Source: Lentisphaerae bacterium GWF2_49_21
Lineage (GTDB): Bacteria; Verrucomicrobiota; Lentisphaeria; Victivallales; GWF2-50-93
Length of the DNA stretch: 64,000 nucleotides
Assembly: GCA_001804805.1 (NCBI GenBank)
Contig: MHBH01000067.1
Span: forward strand, 35,829 to 99,828
Direction of reading: 5' to 3'
The position numbers were made by a program, and so were the translations under genes. Position 1 is the stretch's first letter. Every line of letters begins with the position of its first letter. The notes under the pieces were generated by a model that saw nothing but the letters and a program-made list of their open reading frames with translations, was not told where the DNA came from and searched no databases. Below, piece by piece: positions 17,846 through 26,860 of the stretch.

Positions 17846-20644
17846 ATGAAGACAGGTATTTTCGGATCGACACTTAAAGGTTCCGGAGAAAATGCAATCT
17901 CTTCCGGAAGAATGAACTTTCTGAAGCTGAGCCATGTCCAGATGAGGAAACATCTCCGTTCCAGCCTCATGCTCCTTGCCGCAGTTCTGATTGGAAATCC
18001 AATGTTTGCCCAGTCGGCGCCTCCCGCCGGGGAAGAAGGCACGGCTCCACAGATCCTCGTCGTTCCCGATCAGGTCATTGTCAAATACAAGGCGGGTGCA
18101 AATAAAGCCTTAAAGACTGCCGCAGTTCATAACCGGCAGGGCACCGCCGTCAAGCGGAAGCTTTCAAAGCGTCTCGGACTTGATCTGCTTTCCCTTCCCA
18201 AGGGAGCGGACATGGCGAAGGTGCTGGCCAGCTTGAACAGTGATCCCGATGTCGAGTATGCGGAGCCTGACTACATAGTATCGTGCACCGCAATGCCCGA
18301 TGATCCGTATTTCACGGACGGGAAACTCTGGTCGATGCACAACACGGGGCACTACATTGCCGTCGAGGATGCCGACATCGATGCCCCCGAGGCCTGGGAT
18401 ATCCGGACCTCCGCGAAGGACGTGGTTGTGGCCGTGGTGGACACAGGCATCTTCTACACCCATAATGATCTCAAGGACAACATCTGGGTCAATTCCGGCG
18501 AGATCCCGGGAAACGGGATTGACGACGATGGCAACGGGTACATTGATGACGTCCACGGCATCAACGCAATCGTCCCCCAGGAAACCGCCCAGGCCGGAAA
18601 CCCCCTGGACGACCACAAGCACGGCACCCATGTCGCCGGCACCATAGGCGCATCGGGCAACAATTCGACCGGAGTGGCCGGTGTTGTCTGGGAAGTCAAG
18701 CTCATGGCAGTCAAGTTTCTCGACCGCACCGGTACGGGAACTACCTCGGACGCAATCCAGGCTGTTGACTATGCCAGGCAGATGGGCGCTGACATCATAA
18801 ACTGCAGCTGGGGCGGCGGTGGATATTCCCAGTCACTGCAGGATGCCTTCCGGGCATGCAATGAAAACGGCATCCTGGTGGTCTGCGCGGCCGGCAATAC
18901 GAAAAACGACAACGACCAGTCTCCATACTATCCGGCCAACTATCAGCTGGGAAATTTAGTAACGGTCGGCGCCACTGACAATCAGGACCTGCCCGCCTCT
19001 TTTTCCTCCTACGGCCGCAAGACGGTCGATCTCTTTGCTCCCGGCGTAATGATCTATTCGTCATTAAACAACCAAAACTCATACACCGCTATGAGCGGTA
19101 CATCCATGGCAACCCCTCACGTTTCTGGGGCTCTGGCCATGCTCCGTGCGCAATTCCCCCAGGAATCGCCATACGCGGCGGTAAACCGGATCATCAGCGG
19201 GGTTGATCACCTGGACAAATTAAGCTCCAAATGCTATTCCGGCGGGCGGTTGAACCTGTACAATGCGCTGGCAGCGTCAAGCCCCCGTCCGCGCAACGAC
19301 AATTTTGCCAATGCCATATTCCTGGGCAACGTCGGCGGAGCGCTCGTGCGAGGAAACAACGGCGGGGCCACGGTGGAACCTGGCGAACCTGTCCATTCGA
19401 ACGGAAGCGGCAAGACAGTCTGGTACAAATGGAAGGCTCCTGCAAGCGCTCCGGCGTTCATCAATACGCTCGACAGCGGATTCAACACAATAGTGAGCAT
19501 ATACAAGGGAACCAGTCTCGCCAAGCTGACTCTGGTCGCCAGCAACGATGATGATCCGCAGGGCTTTTCCACGAGCTGGATTGATTTCAACGCCTCCGCC
19601 AATACGAACTACTACATCGCCGTAGATGGAGCGAATGGAGCAGAGGGCGGCATTACCTTTGAAGTCGCCCAGCCGCCGTCGAACAGCAACTTCGCCAATG
19701 CGAGGGAGATTACGACCGCGGAATTCCATGACATCACCCACAACTTCTCCGCCGGTTACGAACAAGGAGAACCGAACCACGCCGGATCCCCTGCCAGTAA
19801 CTCCATCTGGTACCGTTGGACCGTGCCTGCCACCGGGATGTACAGGATTGATACCCATGGATCCCCAATCGACACCCTCCTGGGTATTTACCGGGGTGAC
19901 AGCGTCGGCAGCCTGACGGAAGTCTGTTCCGCGGACGACATGATCCTGGGCGTTATCCGGACGGGGCAGGTGCTCATTTCCGCCCAGAAGGACGAGGTCT
20001 ACCATATCGCCGTGGACGGCTGGGAAAGCGCCACTGGCACCATCAAGTTCAATATCATCGGTGGGGATGAATTTGCCCCCGTCGGAATCGGGAGTACCGA
20101 TGCCATGGTGACAGTCGACGGACCGAGCGCCTACACGATCGGGAAGAATAAGGGAACTCTTACCGCGAAGACTGCGTTTGACAATGCCTGCGCCCTCATG
20201 CGCGTCGCGGAAGGCGAAGGGGAACTGGTCATGTGCGTCAACAGCGTCCAGCAAACCGGCGCCGGCGGTGAAATCGGCCTCATGATCCGTCAAAGCCTCG
20301 ATGATTCAAGCAAGCATTCCACCATATCCCTTTTCAACAACGGCACCGTCTGGAATGCGCGCTTCATCAACCGTTTGGCATCGGAAGGCATCACCTCCAT
20401 TGTCACGGACGACGAGATATTCGCCGCTCCCACGTTGATGTGGCTTAAGCTGCGGTTCCAGGCAGGTGATCTCACCGCCTATTTCTCCACTGATGGAAAC
20501 AACTGGACGCAGATCCGCAAGCGGGTCTTTGATTTCACCGGTCCGTTCTATGTCGGGGTAGTTGCCGTGGGCAACAACAACAAGAACGCTATCACGGCCT
20601 CTATTGACAACCTGGAGTATATCTCCTATACGGACGGCCAATAA
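17846..20644 (+). CDS. Secreted subtilisin-like (S8) protease with PPC-type and C-terminal beta domains
   Basis: 932-aa extracellular serine endopeptidase. An unusually long N-region precedes the signal peptide at about 33-56 (MRKHLRSSLMLLAAVL...FAQ). I9-like propeptide about 70-145 (VIVKYKAG ... VEYAEPDYIV). Catalytic triad: D199 (VVDTGIF), H259 (HGTHVAG), S420 (SGTSMATPH), with oxyanion N351 (AAGN). Two PPC-like repeats follow (about 485-600 and 600-725, each with NDNFANA/NSNFANA and W-KWKAP/W-RWTVP). A C-terminal DUF1349-like domain with TAYFSTDGNNWTQI ends the protein. GGAGG 9 nt before the ATG at 17846 favours this start over 17840 or 17798. It is followed by a 13-bp-stem hairpin and a small propeptide-like gene. 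Confidence 0.9.
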   Translation: MKTGIFGSTLKGSGENAISSGRMNFLKLSHVQMRKHLRSSLMLLAAVLIGNPMFAQSAPPAGEEGTAPQILVVPDQVIVKYKAGANKALKTAAVHNRQGTAVKRKLSKRLGLDLLSLPKGADMAKVLASLNSDPDVEYAEPDYIVSCTAMPDDPYFTDGKLWSMHNTGHYIAVEDADIDAPEAWDIRTSAKDVVVAVVDTGIFYTHNDLKDNIWVNSGEIPGNGIDDDGNGYIDDVHGINAIVPQETAQAGNPLDDHKHGTHVAGTIGASGNNSTGVAGVVWEVKLMAVKFLDRTGTGTTSDAIQAVDYARQMGADIINCSWGGGGYSQSLQDAFRACNENGILVVCAAGNTKNDNDQSPYYPANYQLGNLVTVGATDNQDLPASFSSYGRKTVDLFAPGVMIYSSLNNQNSYTAMSGTSMATPHVSGALAMLRAQFPQESPYAAVNRIISGVDHLDKLSSKCYSGGRLNLYNALAASSPRPRNDNFANAIFLGNVGGALVRGNNGGATVEPGEPVHSNGSGKTVWYKWKAPASAPAFINTLDSGFNTIVSIYKGTSLAKLTLVASNDDDPQGFSTSWIDFNASANTNYYIAVDGANGAEGGITFEVAQPPSNSNFANAREITTAEFHDITHNFSAGYEQGEPNHAGSPASNSIWYRWTVPATGMYRIDTHGSPIDTLLGIYRGDSVGSLTEVCSADDMILGVIRTGQVLISAQKDEVYHIAVDGWESATGTIKFNIIGGDEFAPVGIGSTDAMVTVDGPSAYTIGKNKGTLTAKTAFDNACALMRVAEGEGELVMCVNSVQQTGAGGEIGLMIRQSLDDSSKHSTISLFNNGTVWNARFINRLASEGITSIVTDDEIFAAPTLMWLKLRFQAGDLTAYFSTDGNNWTQIRKRVFDFTGPFYVGVVAVGNNNKNAITASIDNLEYISYTDGQ

Positions 20645-20650
20645 CTGAAA

Positions 20651-20683
20651 TGGCGCGCCCCCGCCTGGAACGGGGGCGCGCCA
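20651..20683. terminator. Strong hairpin after the subtilase
   Basis: Arms TGGCGCGCCCCCG (20651-20663) and CGGGGGCGCGCCA (20671-20683) pair perfectly around a 7-nt loop, 6 nt after the stop. No T-tract follows, so termination may be partial or the hairpin may protect the mRNA. Confidence 0.6.
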
Positions 20684-20761
20684 CATACCTATCAAGACAT
20701 GAACATCGAACATTCAACTTTGAACTTCCAACATCGAATGGGAAAAAAGGAGAAGCAACAC

Positions 20762-21109
20762 ATGGAAAGGAATTGCGTCATGAAAATGAAAACCTTTGTC
20801 TTCAGCATCCTGGTTTCCCTGTTCTGCATCAGTTGCGGAGCTGCGGATAATACGACTAGCTCCATGCTGATTGTGCGCTTTGTGGACGGGGTTTCCAAGG
20901 AAAAGGCCAAAGAAAAAATTGAAGGCGTTGGAGCTTCGATGGTCGAAATCGTCTCCGCAGAGCGAAGCACATACCTTGCCAGATGCACGACATCCTCCGC
21001 ATGCGACAAGGCAGTCAGACAGCTTCAGAACGACAAACAGGTCAAATACGCTGAAAGGGAAAATGTCTATGCGGCAGACCAGAAGAAACAACAATTGAAA
21101 CAGGAGTAG
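20762..21109 (+). CDS. Stand-alone I9-like propeptide/inhibitor protein
   Basis: 115-aa exported protein with a signal or lipoprotein-like leader (FSILVSLFCISCGAAD; the Cys box is non-canonical). The rest reads SMLIVRFVDGVSKEKAKEKI, ..., VRQLQNDKQVKYAERENVY. This matches the order and ending of the subtilase propeptide (QVIVKYKAG ... LNSDPDVEYAEPDYIV). It is therefore likely an inhibitor or intermolecular chaperone of the protease encoded 118 nt upstream (inference). An ATG at 20699 is in frame, but the first 21 codons come from a repeat (ATGAACATCGAACATTCAAC class), and AAGGAG precedes 20762. Lys/Gln-rich C-terminus. Confidence 0.75.
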   Translation: MERNCVMKMKTFVFSILVSLFCISCGAADNTTSSMLIVRFVDGVSKEKAKEKIEGVGASMVEIVSAERSTYLARCTTSSACDKAVRQLQNDKQVKYAERENVYAADQKKQQLKQE

Positions 21110-21111
21110 CC

Positions 21112-21204
21112 ATGTCGATATTGAAAAGGAATCTGATCGGACCGCTGGTACTGATTGAAGGAATCCCTGCTTCACCCTTCACCACGGAGGAAACCATGCC
21201 ATAG
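21112..21204 (+). CDS. Possible 30-aa peptide
   Basis: ORF starting MSILKRNLIGPLVLIEGIP with AGGAG overlapping the previous stop (5-nt spacing), so translational coupling to the propeptide-like gene is possible. It ends where the duplicated promoter segment begins. No homologue recognised; it could equally be a truncated gene remnant. Confidence 0.3.
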   Translation: MSILKRNLIGPLVLIEGIPASPFTTEETMP

Positions 21205-21410
21205 CAGTTAAATACAACTTTTCAGCTTCTAAATACATTGTACGGACCTCCTGCCTGCATTATAATTAGACAGTTAAAGACAAAAGGTACGTATTAAGTA
21301 AACTATGTCGTTTACTTAATCCGTACTAAAAATGTAAATATTTACTGAAGGACATATTTCAGTGAATATTTACCATTTGACTGGCTTGAATACAAGGCAG
21401 GGCAGGCCAT
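21205..21410 (+). promoter_or_regulatory. Promoter and double-hairpin leader of pseudopilin operon (copy 2)
   Basis: TTGTAC (21238-21243), 17-bp spacer, TATAAT (21261-21266), then a leader of about 138 nt. Leader hairpin 1 has loop TATGTC and arms ATTAAGTAAAC/GTTTACTTAAT. Hairpin 2 pairs GTAAATATTTACTGAA with TTCAGTGAATATTTAC around GGACATAT. The segment ACCATTTGACTGGCTTG before the gene is shared with 1670-1689. Confidence 0.65.
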
Positions 21411-22232
21411 ATGAAATCATCATCATATAATTTTTCTTCTCCGCAGGAGAAAAAAAATATATTTACCTTAATCGAACTGCTCGTGGTAATTGCGATCATC
21501 GCAATCCTCGCCGCCCTTCTTCTTCCAGCCCTCCAGCAGGCGAAGGAACATGCCTGGCTCACCCTCTGCCTCAGCAACAAGAAACAGATGGGCGCGGTGG
21601 TAAGCATGTATGGGTTGGACAATAATGACATACTCGCCACCGGGGGCCAGACCTATGATACAGTCGGCAACGACTGGGATCCTCTCTACTGGAGATCCTT
21701 CTACTGCCCCGATTATCTTCCTGTCACCCGTGAAAGCCTCAGAATTACCGGATGCCCGAAATACAAAAGTCCTAATCTGACCACGGCCAACAGCCAAAGC
21801 GGGCAGGATGCGATATATTCAACACTCGGCGGGGGCAATTCGAGTTTCTGGGAATGGGATGCCAGGGTGGAAGTGGATACGCCAGTCGCAAATTTCTTCA
21901 AGGGGACAAACTTGAAGAAGCTGCGCTATGCATCCACCACGATGCTGATCGCCTGCCATAATTCCTCAATGGCCAATTCGCCGAATCACATCGGCGGCGG
22001 CTCGACGTTCCGCTACAACGGCAGCACGACCTATGGAGGCGGACTATATACCTGGCCATGGCTGGCACACATGAACCGCATAGGGTCCGTGTTCTATGAC
22101 GGACATGCCGAAGGCTGCAACATGTCCCAGATAACAAACGATGTTTCAAACGCCCTGAAGAAGAACTATTCAAGTACCGGAATCCAGGAATTCATCGACA
22201 AGAACCGGATCGTGATCTCGGTGGTGCCATGA
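21411..22232 (+). CDS. Pseudopilin-like protein, H-X9-DG family
   Basis: 273-aa protein with prepilin motif [16 protein letters not shown] from F18, a membrane helix, and C-terminal [16 protein letters not shown], an exact H-X9-DG. Residue -1 is Ile. Upstream sequence duplicates that of 1715. The start ATG has only a weak GGCAGG ribosome-binding site. It overlaps the following family member by 4 nt (ATGATG at the stop), so the pair is translationally coupled like 10193/11164. Confidence 0.87.
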   Translation: MKSSSYNFSSPQEKKNIFTLIELLVVIAIIAILAALLLPALQQAKEHAWLTLCLSNKKQMGAVVSMYGLDNNDILATGGQTYDTVGNDWDPLYWRSFYCPDYLPVTRESLRITGCPKYKSPNLTTANSQSGQDAIYSTLGGGNSSFWEWDARVEVDTPVANFFKGTNLKKLRYASTTMLIACHNSSMANSPNHIGGGSTFRYNGSTTYGGGLYTWPWLAHMNRIGSVFYDGHAEGCNMSQITNDVSNALKKNYSSTGIQEFIDKNRIVISVVP

Positions 22233-23080
22233 TGAGTATTTTAAAACTTAAATCAACTGAGGCAAGAATGAATCACTTTGAAAAAATCCGATTTACCTTA
22301 ATCGAACTCTTAGTCGTCATTGCGATCATCGCAGTCCTCATAGCGCTTTTCCTTCCCGCCCTGCAGCAGGCCAAGGAGTATGGCTATCAGACCTTCTGCC
22401 TAGGCAGCCAACGTCAGATCAGTATGGCGCTGAACTTATATGCCGTCGACAATCAGGGCATGATCTTTGGAGCCGCCTCATCCAGCTATCCATCGAGCTA
22501 CCGGCATATGTGGTACTACTTCATAAACGGCAGATATGGTGATGACTACATAGGAAGCGGCTATAAAACCGGGGGCGAAGAAAAAGTGCTCAGGTGTTCC
22601 AAGATTAATAACAATAGCGGTTATTATGGCATGTATGGCAGCAAGGATTGGGCTACTGCGGCCGACCACAAGTGGATGTTTGACAGTGAGCCGTTTCCCG
22701 ACGCGACCGCATATGGCGGCGAGGCGGTCTGGCCCTACTACATACCGGGCCAATGCCCGGAACCGGGGAGAACTGCCTTAGTCGCTTGCACCCGTGACAA
22801 GAGCGGGACCGGATACTGGTCATTCAACGGCCGTGACACCAATGCCGGGGGGCAGGTCACCTACAAGCCGGCCGGCCCCTGGCTCGCACACCCTAACAGC
22901 TGCAATATTCTCTTCGTGGACGGTCATGTTGCCCCTCAACACCCCGCAGATCTCAATATACTTGCCAACCAAGGCAAGTACCATGTGACATCAGACACCC
23001 CCCCGTATGGCATATACGCCTATATCCTGAAGAACGGTCTCGGCTACAACTATCGTACCGGCGCCTACACCACTCCGTAG
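22229..23080 (+). CDS. Pseudopilin-like protein, H-X9-DG family
   Basis: 283-aa protein. Prepilin motif [16 protein letters not shown] from F22 (residue -1 Arg), then [19 protein letters not shown]-terminal [16 protein letters not shown] gives a good H-X9-DG match. Coupled to the previous gene by a 4-nt overlap; the lipoprotein GH follows after 37 nt. A second in-frame ATG (residue 14, MNHFEKIRF) would give the more typical short leader and could be the true start. Confidence 0.87.
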   Translation: MMSILKLKSTEARMNHFEKIRFTLIELLVVIAIIAVLIALFLPALQQAKEYGYQTFCLGSQRQISMALNLYAVDNQGMIFGAASSSYPSSYRHMWYYFINGRYGDDYIGSGYKTGGEEKVLRCSKINNNSGYYGMYGSKDWATAADHKWMFDSEPFPDATAYGGEAVWPYYIPGQCPEPGRTALVACTRDKSGTGYWSFNGRDTNAGGQVTYKPAGPWLAHPNSCNILFVDGHVAPQHPADLNILANQGKYHVTSDTPPYGIYAYILKNGLGYNYRTGAYTTP

Positions 23081-23117
23081 CAAAGAAGATTCAAACAAAT
23101 ATTAAGGAGATAATTAT

Positions 23118-24578
23118 ATGCGCAATACAGCAGTTCTCATCATCTTGACGGCGTTACTGATCGGCGGATGTACAGAGTCGGTCATCCAGCAGCCCCCTGC
23201 CCCTGTGCCGCAACCTGCCGAGATTGAAAAACCCAAGGAACAAGTAAAACAGGAAACCCCAAAAGCAATGGAACAGGAGAAACCCAAAGTGGAACCGGAA
23301 AAAAAGAAGATCAGCGGCGGACAGCCGGGGAAATTCCCGGAATTGACTGTGCCGATGTCACTCGGCATGCAGTTAAAGCCGAAATGCTCCACTACGGAAG
23401 ACATCAAGGAGGTCGGCTCACTAGGTGCAAAGTTCATCAGGCGTGGATTCTACTGGGGCGGCGTTGAAAAGGAGAAGGGGAAATACGATTTCACCGAATA
23501 CGATCGCATCCTGAAGGACGCCGATGACAACGGGCTCCGCGTGCTGGCCTGTCTTTTCGGAGACAACAAGCTCTATGATTGCCGTCTGCCCAAGAAGCAA
23601 GGAGGGATCCAGACCGAAGAGGGAAGGAAGGGATATGCGAACTTCGCAGCCGCACTTGCCGGACACTTCAAGGGGCGTGGAATAATCTTTGAAATCTGGA
23701 ACGAGCCGAACGTGAGGACATTCTGGCGGAAAGATGGAATGCACAACTCTCCCGAATTCGCCGAAGAATATACCGCACTTGTGAAGGAGACCGTCAAGAC
23801 GATGCGTGCGGCAGATCCTGACTGTCTCGTGGTCGCAGGTTCGGTCTCATGTTTCTGGGATCCTTCCTTCAACTGGACTGATTCCTGTTTTTCCAAGGGG
23901 ATGCACCAGACCGGAATAAGCGGTTGGTCCGTCCATCCTTACGGGCTCAAGAGCCCTGAGGAATATACTGCCGGCTACGCGAGGATGCGCAGCATCATGG
24001 AGAAATATGGTGTCCCGAAGGACTTCCCGATGCTTAACACTGAACGGGGATTTGCCGTCACGAAAACAAAGAGCTGGGAGGGAAATCCTGAAAGCGAAGG
24101 CTGGGCCGGAGGGCCCGAGGGGATGGCTTTCCAGTACCAGGCCTGGCATATCGTGCGCCAGTACATGATAGATCTGATGAATGGAATATGCCTGACCAGC
24201 TGGTACGAATGGGCGGGAGAGGAGTTTGCGATCGCCAGCAAGGACAAGAAGCGGCCCGCATACTACGCATGCCAGAACATGATAAAACAGCTCGACGGCT
24301 ATTCCCTCAAGGAACGCATCAAGACCGCATCGGACCTGGATTACATCCTGCTCTTCGAGAACAAGGCAGGCGCGAGGAAGCTGGTCGCGTGGACTTCTCC
24401 TCCGCTCAAGGAAACTCCCGAGAAGGTGAAGGAGCATGAAGTTACGGTTCCAGTTGAAGCGTCAGGCTCTCTGTCAATTATGGATCTGATGGGAAAAGAG
24501 TCCGCCGTTGAAGCGGTGAACGGAAAATTATCACTTAAACTTTCGGGCGCCCCTCAGTATGTCACTTTGAAACGCTGA
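23118..24578 (+). CDS. Lipoprotein clan-A glycoside hydrolase, paralogue of 6808
   Basis: 486-aa protein. The lipoprotein signal ends in LLIGGC (C18), so the enzyme should be membrane-tethered. A Pro/Glu/Lys linker spans about 20-75. The TIM barrel follows with acid/base E196 (WNEPN) and nucleophile E309 (NTERG), and GWSVHPYG between. It shares long stretches with the 432-aa enzyme at 6808 (KFIRRGFYW, GSVSCFWDPSFNWT, VPKDFPMLNTERGF). ATG with AAGGAG 9 nt upstream. The toroid gene follows, mirroring the 5063/6808 pair. Confidence 0.85.
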   Translation: MRNTAVLIILTALLIGGCTESVIQQPPAPVPQPAEIEKPKEQVKQETPKAMEQEKPKVEPEKKKISGGQPGKFPELTVPMSLGMQLKPKCSTTEDIKEVGSLGAKFIRRGFYWGGVEKEKGKYDFTEYDRILKDADDNGLRVLACLFGDNKLYDCRLPKKQGGIQTEEGRKGYANFAAALAGHFKGRGIIFEIWNEPNVRTFWRKDGMHNSPEFAEEYTALVKETVKTMRAADPDCLVVAGSVSCFWDPSFNWTDSCFSKGMHQTGISGWSVHPYGLKSPEEYTAGYARMRSIMEKYGVPKDFPMLNTERGFAVTKTKSWEGNPESEGWAGGPEGMAFQYQAWHIVRQYMIDLMNGICLTSWYEWAGEEFAIASKDKKRPAYYACQNMIKQLDGYSLKERIKTASDLDYILLFENKAGARKLVAWTSPPLKETPEKVKEHEVTVPVEASGSLSIMDLMGKESAVEAVNGKLSLKLSGAPQYVTLKR

Positions 24579-24638
24579 AGTCCATGATAAATCTAGAGTG
24601 GTATTTTTAAATTTAGTATTAATCGAATGGAGCTTTTT

Positions 24639-26708
24639 ATGAAATTTACCGGGCTTTCCTTCGCGATAGTGTTCTTCCTTGCAGGAAGCATGATTGGTTT
24701 CTGCGCAGAAGAGGAAAACGAAACGACTCTCGAAGCGGCAGATGTCAAAATGGCTGAAAAGGAGAAGGCTCCTGAGCCCGCAGGCGCTGTCCAGGCCCAG
24801 CCGGCAGCTGCAGAGGAGTCCAAGACGCCGGAAAAAAAGAAACTCACTGATCTGGAACTGCGCGTCGCGCTTGAAAAGGCCGCGTCGTTCCTCCGCCAGC
24901 AGGCGGAGAAGGATGATGAAAAATGGTTCCTCCCTCCGGCGCGGACGAGGACCATCACCGGCTACGACAACAAGCTTGTCAGATATTCGAAGAAGATTGT
25001 CGATGAGCCGGTCTACGAGTGGGGTACGCGGAAGGAGATGGTCAATGTCAAGCAGGGGGATTCCGTGAATTCGACCACCGTCCTCAAGGAGATCGAGAGG
25101 AAGTTTCCCATAAAGCAGATCGGAACCAAGAAAGTCGAAAAGCTCGTAAGGGATCCTAATGGCGACATCGAGAAATATGAGAAGTTTCCGGTATTCGGCG
25201 AAGGCGGGCCCGACTACTGGAAACAGAACCAGCTGGGACAGAACGCCCTTGCGGCATTCGCGATGATCAGGGCCGGAGCGGAGCACAGTGATCCTGTTGT
25301 CGCAAATGTGGCGAACAATATCGCCAGCATTGCCGAAGTCTACGGCCTTCCTGACAACACCTGGGATCTGGTCTGGGCTACAGCCCTCTTCTCGTCCCTT
25401 CCTGTTGACAGGTACAGGGAACTTGCGCAGGAGGCGGCGGGAAAGCTTCTTGACGGCCAGCTTGAGAATGGTCCGGGCATCGGTTTCTGGGGCCCTGTAT
25501 GCCTCAATCCGAAGCTCCTGGCGGCGGGCATGAAGCTCAAGCTGCTGACCTTCGACAAGGCTGATGAGGACAAGGACGACAGGAAACACGCGAAGAAGGA
25601 CGACAAGAAAAAGGATGAAGAGGTAAACAACAAGGAGGACAAGCAGGCGGCGGTCGCCGATGTGATGAACAGGGTGAACAGGCAGCTCCGCGCCGTGACG
25701 ATGCTCGGAATGAACACCGCTTCGATAGAGGACGAAGTGACTCTCAAGTCCGACATCATCCATCCGGTGACATTCGTCGGATTGCCCCAGTTCATATTCA
25801 ACCAGACTTCATCGGACCTGCAGAGCACCTCGCTTGCACTGTACGGGCTCAGTGTCGCAGCCGGGAACAAATGCCTTCCTGCGACCACGAGACATCCGAA
25901 GAACGAGAAGAAATCCCCCCTGCTTCCTGACCTGAAGGCATCGGCGATCCTCCAGCGCACCATAGATTCCGTTGTAAAATACCAGGCCAAGGACGGATCC
26001 TGGACCGAGATGAACTCCCACCAGCCCGTGACAGAATTCTCCGGCTTCAATTTCCGCGGGATTCCGGTCAAGTCCAGCACCTTCACCGCCCTTCCTTCCG
26101 AAACTAATTTCGCCAGCAATGTCCATGGGCTTTCATGCCTTTCCGACCTGGGCCAGATCTTCGGCGCAGCCACGACCGCAAAACTCGATAAGAACTTCAG
26201 CCTCTCCCTCAGCTCCGTTAAAAAAGCGTGCGATGACTTCAGGACGATGAAGGACGACTCTGGAACCGTACCCCCCTTCGACCTGTACTTCTGGATCCTC
26301 CGGGCATTGAAGAACAAGGATCTCCCGGACGCCAAGGCTGCGGCCATTTCCATCGCGGCTTCCTTCTATTCGAGGCAGAACGGCGACGGATCCTGGGCAT
26401 CACATTCTGAAAAGCCATTCTATTTGTCGACAAGCCACCGCGCGAGGATCGACAAGCTCCCGGTACTGCCTGAACACGCTAGGGAACGGAAGGACTTCGA
26501 CTGGTGCGCCGCGCATGTGCCTGACAATTCAAAAGCCAAGGTCCTGGAAAGGAAATACGGCATCGACACGACACTCGTGTCGACCGCCTTTGCAGTGCTC
26601 GCGATTGTAGACGGCATGAACCTGTTTTCGGAAAACCCGACGGACGTGAAAAATCCCGCCAAGGATTCAGGAAAACCGGCAGCGCCTGCAAAGCCTGCCA
26701 CAAAATAA
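24639..26708 (+). CDS. Secreted alpha/alpha-toroid (prenyltransferase/squalene-oxidase repeat) protein
   Basis: 689-aa secreted protein with signal peptide MKFTGLSFAIVFFLAGSMIG...CAEE, an acidic linker, then toroid-type helical repeats from about residue 70 (ALEKAASFLRQQ). QW-like motifs include YQAKDGSWTEM and SRQNGDGSWASH. A charged insert rich in Asp/Lys (DEDKDDRKHAKKDDKKKD) sits near residue 315. The DxDD cyclase signature was not seen. ATG 24639 is preferred to 24627 because GGAG lies 6 nt before it. It follows the lipoprotein GH by 60 nt and probably works with it in the cell envelope. Function unknown. Confidence 0.78.
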   Translation: MKFTGLSFAIVFFLAGSMIGFCAEEENETTLEAADVKMAEKEKAPEPAGAVQAQPAAAEESKTPEKKKLTDLELRVALEKAASFLRQQAEKDDEKWFLPPARTRTITGYDNKLVRYSKKIVDEPVYEWGTRKEMVNVKQGDSVNSTTVLKEIERKFPIKQIGTKKVEKLVRDPNGDIEKYEKFPVFGEGGPDYWKQNQLGQNALAAFAMIRAGAEHSDPVVANVANNIASIAEVYGLPDNTWDLVWATALFSSLPVDRYRELAQEAAGKLLDGQLENGPGIGFWGPVCLNPKLLAAGMKLKLLTFDKADEDKDDRKHAKKDDKKKDEEVNNKEDKQAAVADVMNRVNRQLRAVTMLGMNTASIEDEVTLKSDIIHPVTFVGLPQFIFNQTSSDLQSTSLALYGLSVAAGNKCLPATTRHPKNEKKSPLLPDLKASAILQRTIDSVVKYQAKDGSWTEMNSHQPVTEFSGFNFRGIPVKSSTFTALPSETNFASNVHGLSCLSDLGQIFGAATTAKLDKNFSLSLSSVKKACDDFRTMKDDSGTVPPFDLYFWILRALKNKDLPDAKAAAISIAASFYSRQNGDGSWASHSEKPFYLSTSHRARIDKLPVLPEHARERKDFDWCAAHVPDNSKAKVLERKYGIDTTLVSTAFAVLAIVDGMNLFSENPTDVKNPAKDSGKPAAPAKPATK

Positions 26709-26768
26709 ACATCCAGGAACAGAGGTAATTTCAAAACATAAGAATTGCTAAAGGATCTTGTTTGTGGT

Positions 26769-26826
26769 TAACGCAATATTGCGTGTTCTTAATTACTGAA
26801 TACACAGCCAATAATGGCTTGACTAC
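26769..26826. repeat. Hairpin repeats before the 1277-aa GH gene
   Basis: CGCAATATTGCG (26769-26780) and a 25-nt block containing AGCCAATAATGGCT (26802-26826). The same 25 nt occur inverted at 32273-32297. A stem-changed relative, ACTCAATAATGAGT, is at about 32316-32330. Confidence 0.65.
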
Positions 26827-26860
26827 CAACTAATATAAATAATTGAAACAAGGAGTGGAA

